Below, piece after piece: positions 9,071 to 17,512 of a DNA stretch of 64,000 nucleotides. Source of the stretch: Nostoc sp. 'Lobaria pulmonaria (5183) cyanobiont' (GTDB lineage: Bacteria; Cyanobacteriota; Cyanobacteriia; Cyanobacteriales; Nostocaceae); the NCBI RefSeq assembly GCF_002949795.1, contig NZ_CP026692.1:1671501-1735500 (forward strand), given 5' to 3'. Position numbers and translations under genes: made by a program. The notes below the pieces were generated by a model. That model saw nothing but the letters and a program-made list of their open reading frames with translations. It ran no database searches and was not told where the DNA came from. How positions within the stretch are numbered: position 1 is the first letter of the stretch; every line of letters begins with the position of its first letter.

Positions 9071-9244
9071 TATGAACACAGTATCATCCTTAAAAGCATA
9101 AGTTATCCAACTGTTAGCTATTTTTTTTGATCAATTTGCTGGTTGAATAGGACAATATGCTAAGTATCTGCACCAATATTCAGTACATAAGTTCTGTGTT
9201 AAGTATGGTCTAAGCCAAATTGGACACATTGAACAAAGCGATCG

Positions 9245-10684
9245 CTAGCTCAACTCACTTCCCATTGGATTGGTAATTGGCAAACCTAACCACTCACTTA
9301 ATTCATAAGCTAACCATTCAAGTTCTACTTCGGATTTAATACCGCCATCGTTTCCACTAATCTGATATTTTTGTAATCCTGAGCAAATATATAATTGTGC
9401 TGGAACGGCAACTCTAGTGTCTTTAGAGCCTTTAGTAAAGTGTTTTGGAATGTAAACCAACTTATTAACACTTTGCCTTGGGGATGGACGGGGACGCTCA
9501 AACTTCCAACTAAACAACTCCCAGGTTAGGGTAATTTGTTCTGGATTCAGGCGTAAGTAGATGCTTCCAAACAAATTAAAGATAAATTTATACATCATCA
9601 TAAAGCCAGCACCCCAAAAAGGAATTGAAAACAAGGCAAAGGGGATGTTGACAGGAAAAGGTGCTGAGAGTGCGCCAATTGTCCAAAATAAGATAAATGA
9701 ATTCCAAACGATCGCAAATAAACCTGTGAATACTATTGATGGATCAAAACCAGATGGTGGAACGATAATTTCTAGAGAATCCCCATTTTTGGTTAGTTGA
9801 ATCTTACTCCCATCTGGTTTGCCAACAACCAAAGTAGGCAAGTTTGTCGGTTGTGGTTTCTCTAAAGCTGCGATCGCTTGGTCAGCAGAACTTAAACGCC
9901 GTTCTAAACTAGGTTCAATCATCCACTTTAACCAATTGCTAAAGCTGGGACTGAGATTAGCCAGTTGTTCAAACTGAATACGAAAATCCTTTTGCGGTAA
10001 ATCGGCTGGGTGAGTACCCGTTACTAAATAAATTAAGGTTGCGCCTAAACTATAAAGGTCGGATGCTGCAACAGTGCGTCCGCCAAATTGCTCTGGTGGC
10101 ATATAGCCATAGGTTCCTACCACAGTCCTAGTCCCGGTTTCGCTAGCCAGGACTGTCTGCACTGAGCCAAAATCTACCAAATAAACTTGACCGACACTAT
10201 TGCCAGAACGCTCCCCCAATAAAATATTGCTAGGCTTAATATCACGGTGAATTACAGGTGGATACAGCCTATGTAGATAAACGAGAATCTCTAAAAGTGC
10301 TTTGGCTATCTGTTTGACTTCAGCTTCGGTAAAACTTCGTCCAGTTTGTAAACATTGCTCTAAAGTTTGTGCAGGGATATAAGTTTGTACTAGAGCAAAT
10401 CCTTTGATGGTTGGTAAATTTACCTCAAAATAGTTTAAATAGCCAGGAATTGAGGGATGTGCTAGGTTTTTTAAAGTTTCAGCTTCTCGCTCAAACAACT
10501 TGAGCCAATCCCATTCAAAATCACTACTAAAAGAGAGTAATTTGATAACAACTAATTCCTGAGTTTGCAAATCACGAGCTAATAGCGTCCGCCGCCCTGC
10601 TTTTTTTCCTAATAGCTGCTGAACTTCGTAGCGTAGACGCCCAGCGTCTTGTCCCCGGACATCGCCTAAAATTTCGCCAATCAT
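9245..10684 (-). CDS. Membrane-anchored Ser/Thr protein kinase
   Basis: This 479-residue protein has a eukaryote-type kinase domain at about 18-285: catalytic Lys48 in VVIKLL, the loop HRDIKPSN (His146, Asp148), DFG at 171-173, and the activation/P+1 segment GTYGYMPPEQF. After a short cytosolic linker, two hydrophobic segments (about 312-375) should anchor it in the membrane, leaving a C-terminal domain of about 100 residues. Kinases of this group are common in filamentous cyanobacteria, but the substrate is unknown. The gene stands alone, with a 200-base gap to the methyltransferase downstream. Confidence 0.9.
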   Translation of the reverse strand: MIGEILGDVRGQDAGRLRYEVQQLLGKKAGRRTLLARDLQTQELVVIKLLSFSSDFEWDWLKLFEREAETLKNLAHPSIPGYLNYFEVNLPTIKGFALVQTYIPAQTLEQCLQTGRSFTEAEVKQIAKALLEILVYLHRLYPPVIHRDIKPSNILLGERSGNSVGQVYLVDFGSVQTVLASETGTRTVVGTYGYMPPEQFGGRTVAASDLYSLGATLIYLVTGTHPADLPQKDFRIQFEQLANLSPSFSNWLKWMIEPSLERRLSSADQAIAALEKPQPTNLPTLVVGKPDGSKIQLTKNGDSLEIIVPPSGFDPSIVFTGLFAIVWNSFILFWTIGALSAPFPVNIPFALFSIPFWGAGFMMMYKFIFNLFGSIYLRLNPEQITLTWELFSWKFERPRPSPRQSVNKLVYIPKHFTKGSKDTRVAVPAQLYICSGLQKYQISGNDGGIKSEVELEWLAYELSEWLGLPITNPMGSELS

Positions 10685-10777
10685 TATGGTTTCTGGTAAT
10701 GCTACGGTTGAAAAGTTTTATAGCTTATAGCTTTTCAATTTGGCAAATCGATATCTTTAGTATAATTGCGTAGTTCT

Positions 10778-11380
10778 ATGCCCTCCCAACTTTGGCCTTA
10801 TATTACCCCTGGTATTCCCGATGAATTATTCGAGCATTTGCCAGGAATTCCCCTGAGCCAGCGAGAAGTCCGACTACTATTGATTGCCCAACTGCGGCTA
10901 AAATCAGATTCCGTGTTGTGGGATATTGGCGCAGGGACAGGTACAATTCCGGTAGAGGTGGGGCTATTGTGTCCAGACGGACAGATTATCGCTATCGAAA
11001 GGGATGAAGAAGTAGCTAATCTGATCAAGCGTAACTGCGATCGCTTTGATGTGAAAAACGTCGAAGTTGTCGAAGGCAGTGCCCCAGAGTGTTTACATGA
11101 CCTCAAGATTACCCCTCACCGCGTTTGTATCGAGGGAGGTCGCCCCATTCAGGAAATTCTGCAAGCAGCTTGGCATTATTTGCCGCCATCCGGTCGGGTT
11201 GTAGCCACAGCTGCTAATCTAGAAAGTCTGTATGCTATTTCCCAGAGCTTTTCCCTGTTAAGGGCTAGAAATATCGAAGTTGTCCAATCTGCGGTTAATC
11301 GCTTAGAAACACGCGGCTTTTCTCAAACCTTTACCGCCGTTGATCCCATTTTTATCCTCAGTGGTGAGAAACTAGACTAA
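10778..11380 (+). CDS. cbiT: Cobalt-precorrin C15-methyltransferase/decarboxylase, CbiT type
   Basis: CbiT methylates C15 and decarboxylates the precorrin ring during cobalamin synthesis, using S-adenosylmethionine. The 200 residues (from the ATG at 10778) match stand-alone CbiT proteins, which partner CbiE. The SAM-binding motif WDIGAGTGTIPVEVG follows the typical PGIPDELF...LSQREVR N-terminus. A TTG at 10766 would add four residues and overlaps a TATAAT sequence at 10761-10766. If that is the -10 box, the message would have almost no leader. No clear ribosome site is visible. Other cobalamin genes are not in this window. Confidence 0.9.
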   Translation: MPSQLWPYITPGIPDELFEHLPGIPLSQREVRLLLIAQLRLKSDSVLWDIGAGTGTIPVEVGLLCPDGQIIAIERDEEVANLIKRNCDRFDVKNVEVVEGSAPECLHDLKITPHRVCIEGGRPIQEILQAAWHYLPPSGRVVATAANLESLYAISQSFSLLRARNIEVVQSAVNRLETRGFSQTFTAVDPIFILSGEKLD

Positions 11381-11389
11381 ATCAAAAAG

Positions 11390-11523
11390 ATTTTAGATTT
11401 TAGATTTTAGATTTTAGATTGGGGATTTAGGTGATATGTCATAAGAAACCAAGCCACAATTACCAATCCCTAATCTCGAATACCTAATCTCTAATCCAAA
11501 ATCCAAAATCCAAAATCCAAAAT
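11390..11523. repeat. Inverted heptad-repeat cluster between cbiT and cdsA
   Basis: Four units of ATTTTAG near 11390-11420 face four units of CCAAAAT near 11494-11523. The two arms are complementary except for about one mismatch per unit. The RNA could fold into a long hairpin with the roughly 75-base middle as loop. This matches the heptanucleotide tandem repeats of heterocystous cyanobacteria; the last unit ends six bases before the cdsA ATG. Confidence 0.75.
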
Positions 11524-11529
11524 ACTTCT

Positions 11530-12417
11530 ATGCCTTGGTCTCGGATTATAAGTGGAATTGTTGCGATCGCTCTTGCTCTTTTCGCAACCCTTTTGGGGGG
11601 TTGGTACTTTACCATCATCTTTGCGGTCATCATCTTTTTGGGTCAACAGGAATATTTTAATTTGGTGCGAGCCAGAGGCATCGCTCCCGCCGCTAAAACC
11701 ACTATGGCTGTCAGCCAAGTCTTGCTAGTGATTTGTACCCTTGATGGCAGTTTAGCTGACGCTGTGATGCCAATTGCTGGCACACTTATTTGTTTTTACC
11801 TGCTGTTTCAACCAAAATTTGCCACGATCGCTGATGTTTCCGCTTCCATTATGGGGCTATTTTACGTCGGTTATTTACCAAGTTATTGGGTGCGGTTACG
11901 AGCAATTGATAGCGCTACTTTTAGCAATCTCCCTTTTGGAGGTTACTGGCCCACAACCTGGACAGATTTCTGGGAAAAGGCAAATTCCGCTTCTTTAGCA
12001 CAAGGTTTTACAGCCACACTACTGACTTTTTTGTGTATTTGGGCAGCTGATATCGGTGCTTACACCATTGGCAAATTCTTTGGTAAAACCCGTCTATCTG
12101 ACATTAGCCCGAAAAAAACTGTAGAAGGTGCTGTTTTTGGCATTACTTCAAGTGTTGCCGTAGCCATAGCAGGAGCCTATTATCTTCACTTGCCTAAATC
12201 CCTCTTCACTGGTTTAGCATTGGGTTTGCTAATTGGTATTGCTAGTCTTTTAGGGGATCTCACAGAATCTATGCTGAAGCGGGATGCTGGAGTTAAAGAT
12301 TCTGGACAATTAATCCCCGGTCATGGTGGTATTTTAGACCGTACTGATAGTTATATTTTCACAGCTCCTTTGGTTTACTATTTTGTGACATTACTTTTGC
12401 CACTACTTAGTAAATAG
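11530..12417 (+). CDS. cdsA: Phosphatidate cytidylyltransferase
   Basis: CdsA makes CDP-diacylglycerol from phosphatidate and CTP, the branch point of phospholipid synthesis (phosphatidylglycerol in cyanobacteria). The 295-residue protein is a polytopic membrane protein with about eight hydrophobic segments. The family signature is clear near the C-terminus: SMLKRDAGVKDSG followed by LIPGHGGILDRTDS. The SDISPKKTVEGA block also fits. The ATG is preceded directly by heptad repeats and shows no strong ribosome site. Confidence 0.95.
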   Translation: MPWSRIISGIVAIALALFATLLGGWYFTIIFAVIIFLGQQEYFNLVRARGIAPAAKTTMAVSQVLLVICTLDGSLADAVMPIAGTLICFYLLFQPKFATIADVSASIMGLFYVGYLPSYWVRLRAIDSATFSNLPFGGYWPTTWTDFWEKANSASLAQGFTATLLTFLCIWAADIGAYTIGKFFGKTRLSDISPKKTVEGAVFGITSSVAVAIAGAYYLHLPKSLFTGLALGLLIGIASLLGDLTESMLKRDAGVKDSGQLIPGHGGILDRTDSYIFTAPLVYYFVTLLLPLLSK

Positions 12418-12627
12418 GTGAATTGGGCATTGGGCACTTCCCCTGAGCGTAGTCGAAGGGAGTCGAAGTATTGGGCATTGGTTATTAATTATTTTCCCCT
12501 GCTCCTCTCCTCGGTCACTGAGCGTAGCCGTTCGCGCAGCGTCTCGTAGAGAAGTGTTGCTCCCCTGCTCCCCACTAGACGCCATATCATTTAAAATAGG
12601 GTATTAATATTTTTTAATTTGTGATCG
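12418..12627. repeat. Composite intergenic repeats after cdsA
   Basis: This region holds one copy of a composite that recurs near 29160 and 40770 (ATTGGGCATTGGTTATTAAT followed by TATTTTCCCCTGCTC), a CCTGAGCGTAGTCGAAGGGAG palindromic motif, and GCTCCCCTGCTCC units. No gene is credible here. Confidence 0.7.
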
Positions 12628-13341
12628 TCAAGGGTTAACGTTAATCCGCCCATGACACACCAGCTTACCTGGGATTAGCGTTAATTCTTGAATATCAACA
12701 TCTGAGCCAAGATCCAGGTTGTACTCATGATTGTCCTTTAATATATCTTTCTGGTCGGGCTTGATTGGGATATGTGCCAGTTGCAATTCATGCCCACTGA
12801 GTAATTGTAAGCCCAAACAAATCTCTACAGGCGTTATTTCGCTATTGGTTACTCTCAAACCTCGCAGTATAATTTGGTTGTTCCCAAGGAGAATTTCTTG
12901 CCACTTGATTGGTTGTGACTGGGGGTAATCTGTTGGTAAAACCTTAACCAATAGATCGCTCAAAGCAGTCGATAATAAGTCAGATGAGAGAGAAGCATTC
13001 AGATCCTTCTCGTCTACGATTAAATCGCCAACCACTGGTACTGTTTCTAACAGTCGCAGGGCTTTTCCCTTGAGTACGGAACCGATATTTACCCGAATAT
13101 TTTCTGCTATTAATTGAATTTGTGTAATTAGGAGACCTTGATAAACTGCATGAGTAGCAAAAACAGATACCGAAGGAATGCGTCCAGAGAAAAGTTGGCG
13201 ATCGCTAGCTTTAATCTCCACTTCTAATTCCGATATTTGGCTGACTTGCGCTCTTAACCAGAGCTTGACTGCTGTTGTGAGTACCTGCGTAATTATGCGG
13301 ATTTTATTTGTACTTGTTGTTTGAGAATTTTGATCTGGCAT
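12628..13341 (-). CDS. DUF2993 (LmeA-like) lipid-binding family protein
   Basis: This 237-residue protein belongs by pattern to the DUF2993 family (LmeA-like), thought to bind lipids at or near a membrane. Supporting features are KLWLRAQVSQISELEVEIKASDRQLFSGRIPSV at the front and the repeated beta-strand character with ALSDLLV in the middle. I see no signal peptide, so it is likely cytosolic or peripheral. It stands alone in divergent orientation to the pseudouridine synthase gene. Substrate and role in cyanobacteria are unknown to me. Confidence 0.75.
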   Translation of the reverse strand: MPDQNSQTTSTNKIRIITQVLTTAVKLWLRAQVSQISELEVEIKASDRQLFSGRIPSVSVFATHAVYQGLLITQIQLIAENIRVNIGSVLKGKALRLLETVPVVGDLIVDEKDLNASLSSDLLSTALSDLLVKVLPTDYPQSQPIKWQEILLGNNQIILRGLRVTNSEITPVEICLGLQLLSGHELQLAHIPIKPDQKDILKDNHEYNLDLGSDVDIQELTLIPGKLVCHGRINVNP

Positions 13342-13476
13342 CTAAACTAATTTGTTTATGAGTATTTATTCAACAACCGAACATAAATTAAATAAGCTTT
13401 AAATGTAACATTTATGCCTACTCGCTACATAATGCAAATATCATTTAATTGATAACAATAAATAAGCAATTTCCAC

Positions 13477-14235
13477 ATGGAGGTACGGTTACAAAAAATT
13501 ATCGCTCAATGGGGTATCGCCTCACGTCGTGAAGCCGAAGAAATGATTAGGCACTCACGGGTGCGGATTAATGGGGTATTGGCACATTTAGGTCAAAAAG
13601 TCGATCCGGAAAAAGATGCGATCGCAATTGATGGTAAGTCTGTATCCCAAAAGCAGCGTCCGGCTTTAATATATCTATTGCTGCATAAACCACCAGGAGT
13701 GGTTTCGACTTGCTACGACCCTCATCGAAGACCAACAGTCCTAGATTTACTACCGAAAGAATTACGGGAGGGTTCAGGTATTCACCCAGTTGGTCGTTTA
13801 GATGCAGACTCTACAGGAGCATTAATCCTGACTAATGACGGAGAACTGACATTTGGATTAACCCATCCACGTCACAGTATTTCCAAGACATATCATGTTT
13901 TGGTCAAAGGACATCCTCCAGAAACAGTACTGCAAATGTGGCGTCAAGGTGTGATGTTGGAGGGTAGAAAAACTAGGGCTGCTAAGGTACATCTAATAGA
14001 ACGTCGTACCGAGCAAAGTGTTTTAGAAATAGTGTTGCAGGAGGGAAGAAATCGCCAAATTCGCCGGATAGCTCAACAGTTAGGATACCCAGTAATCAAG
14101 CTGCATCGGACTGCGATCGGCCCAATTCAATTACAAACTCTAAAAGAACCCTTTTTGTCAGAGGGTAAATATCGTTCCCTCAAAGATCGTGAGATTCACT
14201 TTTTGCAAGATCAGATCGCGCAACCTAATTATTGA
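13477..14235 (+). CDS. RsuA/RluB-type pseudouridine synthase
   Basis: This enzyme isomerises a uridine to pseudouridine in ribosomal RNA, most likely the 23S rRNA if it is RluB-like. The 252 residues show an N-terminal S4 RNA-binding domain (about 3-55, RLQKIIAQWGIASRREAE) and a catalytic domain with HKPPGVVST and HPVGRLDADSTG, where Asp109 is the catalytic residue. The RNRQIRR block near 190-200 is also typical. The RodZ-like gene begins 29 bases downstream on the same strand, so they probably form an operon. I do not assign a target nucleotide. Confidence 0.93.
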   Translation: MEVRLQKIIAQWGIASRREAEEMIRHSRVRINGVLAHLGQKVDPEKDAIAIDGKSVSQKQRPALIYLLLHKPPGVVSTCYDPHRRPTVLDLLPKELREGSGIHPVGRLDADSTGALILTNDGELTFGLTHPRHSISKTYHVLVKGHPPETVLQMWRQGVMLEGRKTRAAKVHLIERRTEQSVLEIVLQEGRNRQIRRIAQQLGYPVIKLHRTAIGPIQLQTLKEPFLSEGKYRSLKDREIHFLQDQIAQPNY

Positions 14236-14264
14236 TTCAGTGGAGTTAAGGAGTGTCAGTAGGC

Positions 14265-15077
14265 ATGAAATGGCTAAGAAAGAAGAATAAGCACCAGCCA
14301 TCACTTTCATTAGAGGAACAACGAGCCGAAAAGTTGGCAGAATTAGGCGCCCAACTTTGGGCATTGCGTCAAGAACAGGGTCTATCCCTAGAACAAGTGG
14401 TTGCATTGACGAGGATTCCCCGACGATTATTGCAGGCGATCGAAGAAGGTAATTTAAACGATCTGCCAGAACCAGTCTATATTCAGGGTTTGATCAGGCA
14501 ATTTGCGGATGCACTAGGCTTGAATGGAGTAGAATTTTCTGGCACTTTTCCGATCAGTTCTGCACAAGTTAGCCCTCTAAGTAGAGGCAATACTTCATCC
14601 CTGGCTCAACTACGTCCGATTCATCTTTACTTTCTTTACATATTACTAATAGTATGCTCTGTAAATGGGTTATCTCAGTTATTAAATAACGCGTTACTAC
14701 AAGCAAGTAATAGCCCAAACCAGCCCTATCCAAAACAAAAGTCCGTTGTTAAACCAGAAATAGCTCAACTAAAAGAGTCAAGGCAGGTACAACCTGTCAG
14801 CGATACCCTCAGCGGTGTCCAAAAGGGACAGGTTGTCCAGGTTGGTGTGACTTTGAAAGCCTCATCTTGGATTCGTGTAGTAGCCGATGGCAAAACCGAG
14901 TTTGAGGGGATTCTGCCAGAGGGAACTCACCGAATTTGGAAAGCCCAAGAGCAACTGACAGTGAAAACTGATAATGCTGGTGGTGTGTTGGTGAGCGTCA
15001 ATCAAGAGAAAGCCAAGAAAATGGGAGAGCCAGGGAAAGAGGAAGAAGTTAGGATTGCTGCCAAGCCTAAGTTTTGA
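14265..15077 (+). CDS. RodZ-like helix-turn-helix membrane protein with DUF4115
   Basis: The protein has about 270 residues from the ATG at 14265. The AAGGAG at 14248-14253 supports this start; a GTG at 14253 overlaps that site and is less likely. An N-terminal helix-turn-helix of the RodZ type (about 20-85, LWALRQEQGLSLEQVVALT) is followed by one membrane helix (about 120-145) and a C-terminal DUF4115 domain (KASSWIRVVADGKTEFEG). RodZ proteins link the cell-shape cytoskeleton (MreB) to the envelope; this role is inferred from architecture. It follows the pseudouridine synthase gene at 29 bases. Confidence 0.85.
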   Translation: MKWLRKKNKHQPSLSLEEQRAEKLAELGAQLWALRQEQGLSLEQVVALTRIPRRLLQAIEEGNLNDLPEPVYIQGLIRQFADALGLNGVEFSGTFPISSAQVSPLSRGNTSSLAQLRPIHLYFLYILLIVCSVNGLSQLLNNALLQASNSPNQPYPKQKSVVKPEIAQLKESRQVQPVSDTLSGVQKGQVVQVGVTLKASSWIRVVADGKTEFEGILPEGTHRIWKAQEQLTVKTDNAGGVLVSVNQEKAKKMGEPGKEEEVRIAAKPKF

Positions 15078-15255
15078 AATATGGAGTATGGGGCATTGGG
15101 CACAAGAGGCAGAGGTGCAGAGGGGAAAACTTACTGCAACTTCTCCTTGGTCACTGAGCGTAACCGAAGTGCTGCTCCCCTGCTCCCCTGCTCCCCTGCT
15201 CACTCATCTTTGTTTTCCCCCTTCCTTTGCTACCCCTTGTCTCATGCCCCACTCC
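15078..15255. repeat. Intergenic repeats between the RodZ-like gene and malQ
   Basis: Three consecutive GCTCCCCT-type units (about 15172-15200) follow a TCACTGAGCGTAACCGAAGTG motif like that near 12520. The two flanking genes converge here. No gene or clear terminator is seen. Confidence 0.65.
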
Positions 15256-16770
15256 TCACTGGGCTTGGGCTTCTGGGGCGCGTCCATTGAGTTTGGTAAG
15301 AACTTTCAAGCGATCGCGCAATTCGTCTGTTATTGCTCCTGGTTGATAGCGCCACTCCCAGTTACCCTCAGCAATACTGGGAAAATTCATCCGCGCTTCG
15401 TTTCCTAATCCCAAAATATCTTGCAAGGGAATAATCGCTTGGTTGGCTATAGAACTCAAAGCTAGGCGAATCAAATCCCAGTGAATGCCATCAGGGCTGA
15501 TAGAACCTAAATAAAGCAACAAGTTTTGCTTTTCCTGGTCCTCAGCTGTATTGAACCAGCCTATAGTTGTATCATTATCGTGAGTCCCGGTATAAACTAC
15601 AGCATTATGCCGATAATTGAATGGTAAAAACGGATTAGCGGCATCAGCACTAAAGGCAAATTGCAAAATTTTCATCCCCGGAAATTCATACTTGTCTCGC
15701 AGCGCTTCTACCCCTGGTGTAATTACTCCCAAATCTTCTGCTAAGACGGGTAGCTTGCCCAACTTTTGCCTAATCACTTCAAAAAAAGCATCTCCAGGCG
15801 CTTCCACCCATTTACCATTCATCGCAGTTTGTTCACCTTGCGGCACAGACCAATAAGCCTCGAAGCCCCGGAAGTGGTCAATGCGAATTATATCTACATA
15901 ATCCAGCATTGCCTCAAAGCGCTGTACCCACCACTTAAAGTCTTGTTTTTGCAATTCCTCCCAGTTGTAAACCGGGTTGCCCCACAATTGACCGGTGGCG
16001 CTAAAGTAATCTGGTGGAACTCCTGCCATTTGGGCGGCAGCTCCTGTCTGTTCATCTAGACAAAAGATGTTGGGATGCGCCCACACATCAGCGCTATCAT
16101 GAGCTACGTAGATGGGGATATCGCCGATAATGTCAATACCGCGCATGTTGGCGTAGCTTTTAAGCTCTGACCACTGGCGGAAAAACTCAAATTGGACAAA
16201 CTTGTAATAAAAAATCTCTCCATTGAGCCGCTCCTGTACTTGCTCCATTGCTTGTGGATCGCGCTTGACAAGTTCTGACGGCCATGTGTGCCAGTTTGCA
16301 TTCTCGTTCGCATCTTTCAACGCCATAAATAAGGCGTAATTATCTAGCCAATAGGCTTTGCTGTCGCAAAAACCTTCAAACTCTTTTTGTTGGATGGGTG
16401 TGGCATTGACTCTAAAATGTTCATAGGCTTTTTTGAGTAGCCCAATCTTAAGCGACACAACCTTCTCGAAATCTACCTTTTCTTCTGGAAATGCTGGTAA
16501 GTTAGCAAAGTCTTCTTCTGTGAGCAAACCCTCATCTCGCAGTTTTTCTGGGCTAATCAGCAGGGGACTTCCCGCCATTGCCGAGTAGCACATATACGGA
16601 GAATTACCGTATCCAGTGGGGCCCAAGGGTAAAACTTGCCAATATTGTTGATGGCTTTCTTTAAGAAAATCGATGAAGCGATAAGCTTCTAAGCCTAAAT
16701 CCCCAATGCCAAATCGACTGGGAAAGGAGGTAGGATGCAGCAAAATACCACTTGATCTAGGAAAAGGCAT
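15256..16770 (-). CDS. malQ: 4-alpha-glucanotransferase (amylomaltase, GH77)
   Basis: MalQ transfers alpha-1,4-glucan segments and takes part in glycogen turnover in the cytosol. The 504 residues match bacterial GH77 enzymes. Catalytic residues are visible: nucleophile Asp298 in IRIDHFRGF, acid/base Glu345 in VLAEDLG, and Asp398 in GTHDND. The N-terminal RSSGILLHPTSFPSRFGIGDLG and the DIPIYVAHDSADVWAH block are also family hallmarks. No other glycogen gene is adjacent. The gene is convergent with the RodZ-like gene. Confidence 0.97.
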   Translation of the reverse strand: MPFPRSSGILLHPTSFPSRFGIGDLGLEAYRFIDFLKESHQQYWQVLPLGPTGYGNSPYMCYSAMAGSPLLISPEKLRDEGLLTEEDFANLPAFPEEKVDFEKVVSLKIGLLKKAYEHFRVNATPIQQKEFEGFCDSKAYWLDNYALFMALKDANENANWHTWPSELVKRDPQAMEQVQERLNGEIFYYKFVQFEFFRQWSELKSYANMRGIDIIGDIPIYVAHDSADVWAHPNIFCLDEQTGAAAQMAGVPPDYFSATGQLWGNPVYNWEELQKQDFKWWVQRFEAMLDYVDIIRIDHFRGFEAYWSVPQGEQTAMNGKWVEAPGDAFFEVIRQKLGKLPVLAEDLGVITPGVEALRDKYEFPGMKILQFAFSADAANPFLPFNYRHNAVVYTGTHDNDTTIGWFNTAEDQEKQNLLLYLGSISPDGIHWDLIRLALSSIANQAIIPLQDILGLGNEARMNFPSIAEGNWEWRYQPGAITDELRDRLKVLTKLNGRAPEAQAQ

Positions 16771-16876
16771 AAGTAATCTAAATTATGGGAGGGAGCAATT
16801 GTCTGATCGAGACGCTAGGCGATCGCATCGAATCTATCACAGAACAGTATTTGTAGGAGAAATCAAGTAAACTCAT

Positions 16877-16965
16877 TTTGTTTGTCGTTTGTCCTTTGTC
16901 ATTTGTCCTTTGTGAATAATCAATGATTAATGACTAATGACTAATGACCCATGACTAATGACTAA
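16877..16965. repeat. Two complementary heptad-repeat clusters before the Nudix gene
   Basis: TTTGTC(N) units at about 16880-16913 are followed by TAATGAC units at about 16922-16965. The two clusters are partly complementary (GTCATT against AATGAC), so the RNA could form a hairpin. The ATG of the Nudix gene lies seven bases after the last unit. Confidence 0.8.
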
Positions 16966-16971
16966 ATAACT

Positions 16972-17403
16972 ATGACTTACCGAAATCCTACACCGACAGT
17001 TGATATCATCATTGAACTTGTAGATCGACCTCATCGGCCAATAGTGTTAATTGAAAGACATAATCTACCCTTAGGTTGGGCTATTCCTGGTGGTTTTGTG
17101 GATTATGGAGAAGCAGTGGAAGTGGCGGCCCGGCGCGAAGCTCAAGAAGAAACGGGTTTGCAGGTGGAGTTAGTTGAACAATTACTGGTGTATTCTGACC
17201 CCGATCGTGATCCCCGTCAGCATACGATTAGTATTGTGTTTTTGGCAACAGCGACGGGGGAACCGATGGCTGGAGATGATGCTAAGGGTATAGGCATTTT
17301 TGAGTATTGGCGTGTGCCTGGTAATTTATGTTTTGACCACGATCGCATTCTGCGGGATTATTGGCGATATCGGCATTATGGGATACGTCCGAGGTTGGGG
17401 TAG
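16972..17403 (+). CDS. Nudix hydrolase
   Basis: The 143-residue protein carries a complete Nudix box, GFVDYGE-x7-REAQEETGL (Gly41, Glu47, Arg55, Glu56, Glu59, Glu60, Gly62), so it should hydrolyse a nucleoside diphosphate linked to another group. The region before the box ([19 protein letters not shown]) resembles ADP-ribose pyrophosphatase-like members, but the substrate cannot be read from sequence. The start lies just after heptad repeats, and no Shine-Dalgarno is seen. The gene stands alone before the pentapeptide-repeat gene. Confidence 0.9.
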   Translation: MTYRNPTPTVDIIIELVDRPHRPIVLIERHNLPLGWAIPGGFVDYGEAVEVAARREAQEETGLQVELVEQLLVYSDPDRDPRQHTISIVFLATATGEPMAGDDAKGIGIFEYWRVPGNLCFDHDRILRDYWRYRHYGIRPRLG

Positions 17404-17512
17404 GAGGGACGAACCGCAAAGGCGCGAAGGGCGCGAAGGAAGAAAAGAGAAGAATACCTGTGACACAAAGTTTTTGTGATTATACTGTGTCAGTGGTATT
17501 TAATGGTGCATT

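Noticed and set aside
12403..12585. Minus-strand frame downstream of cdsA
   Set aside because: It is made entirely of interspersed repeats.
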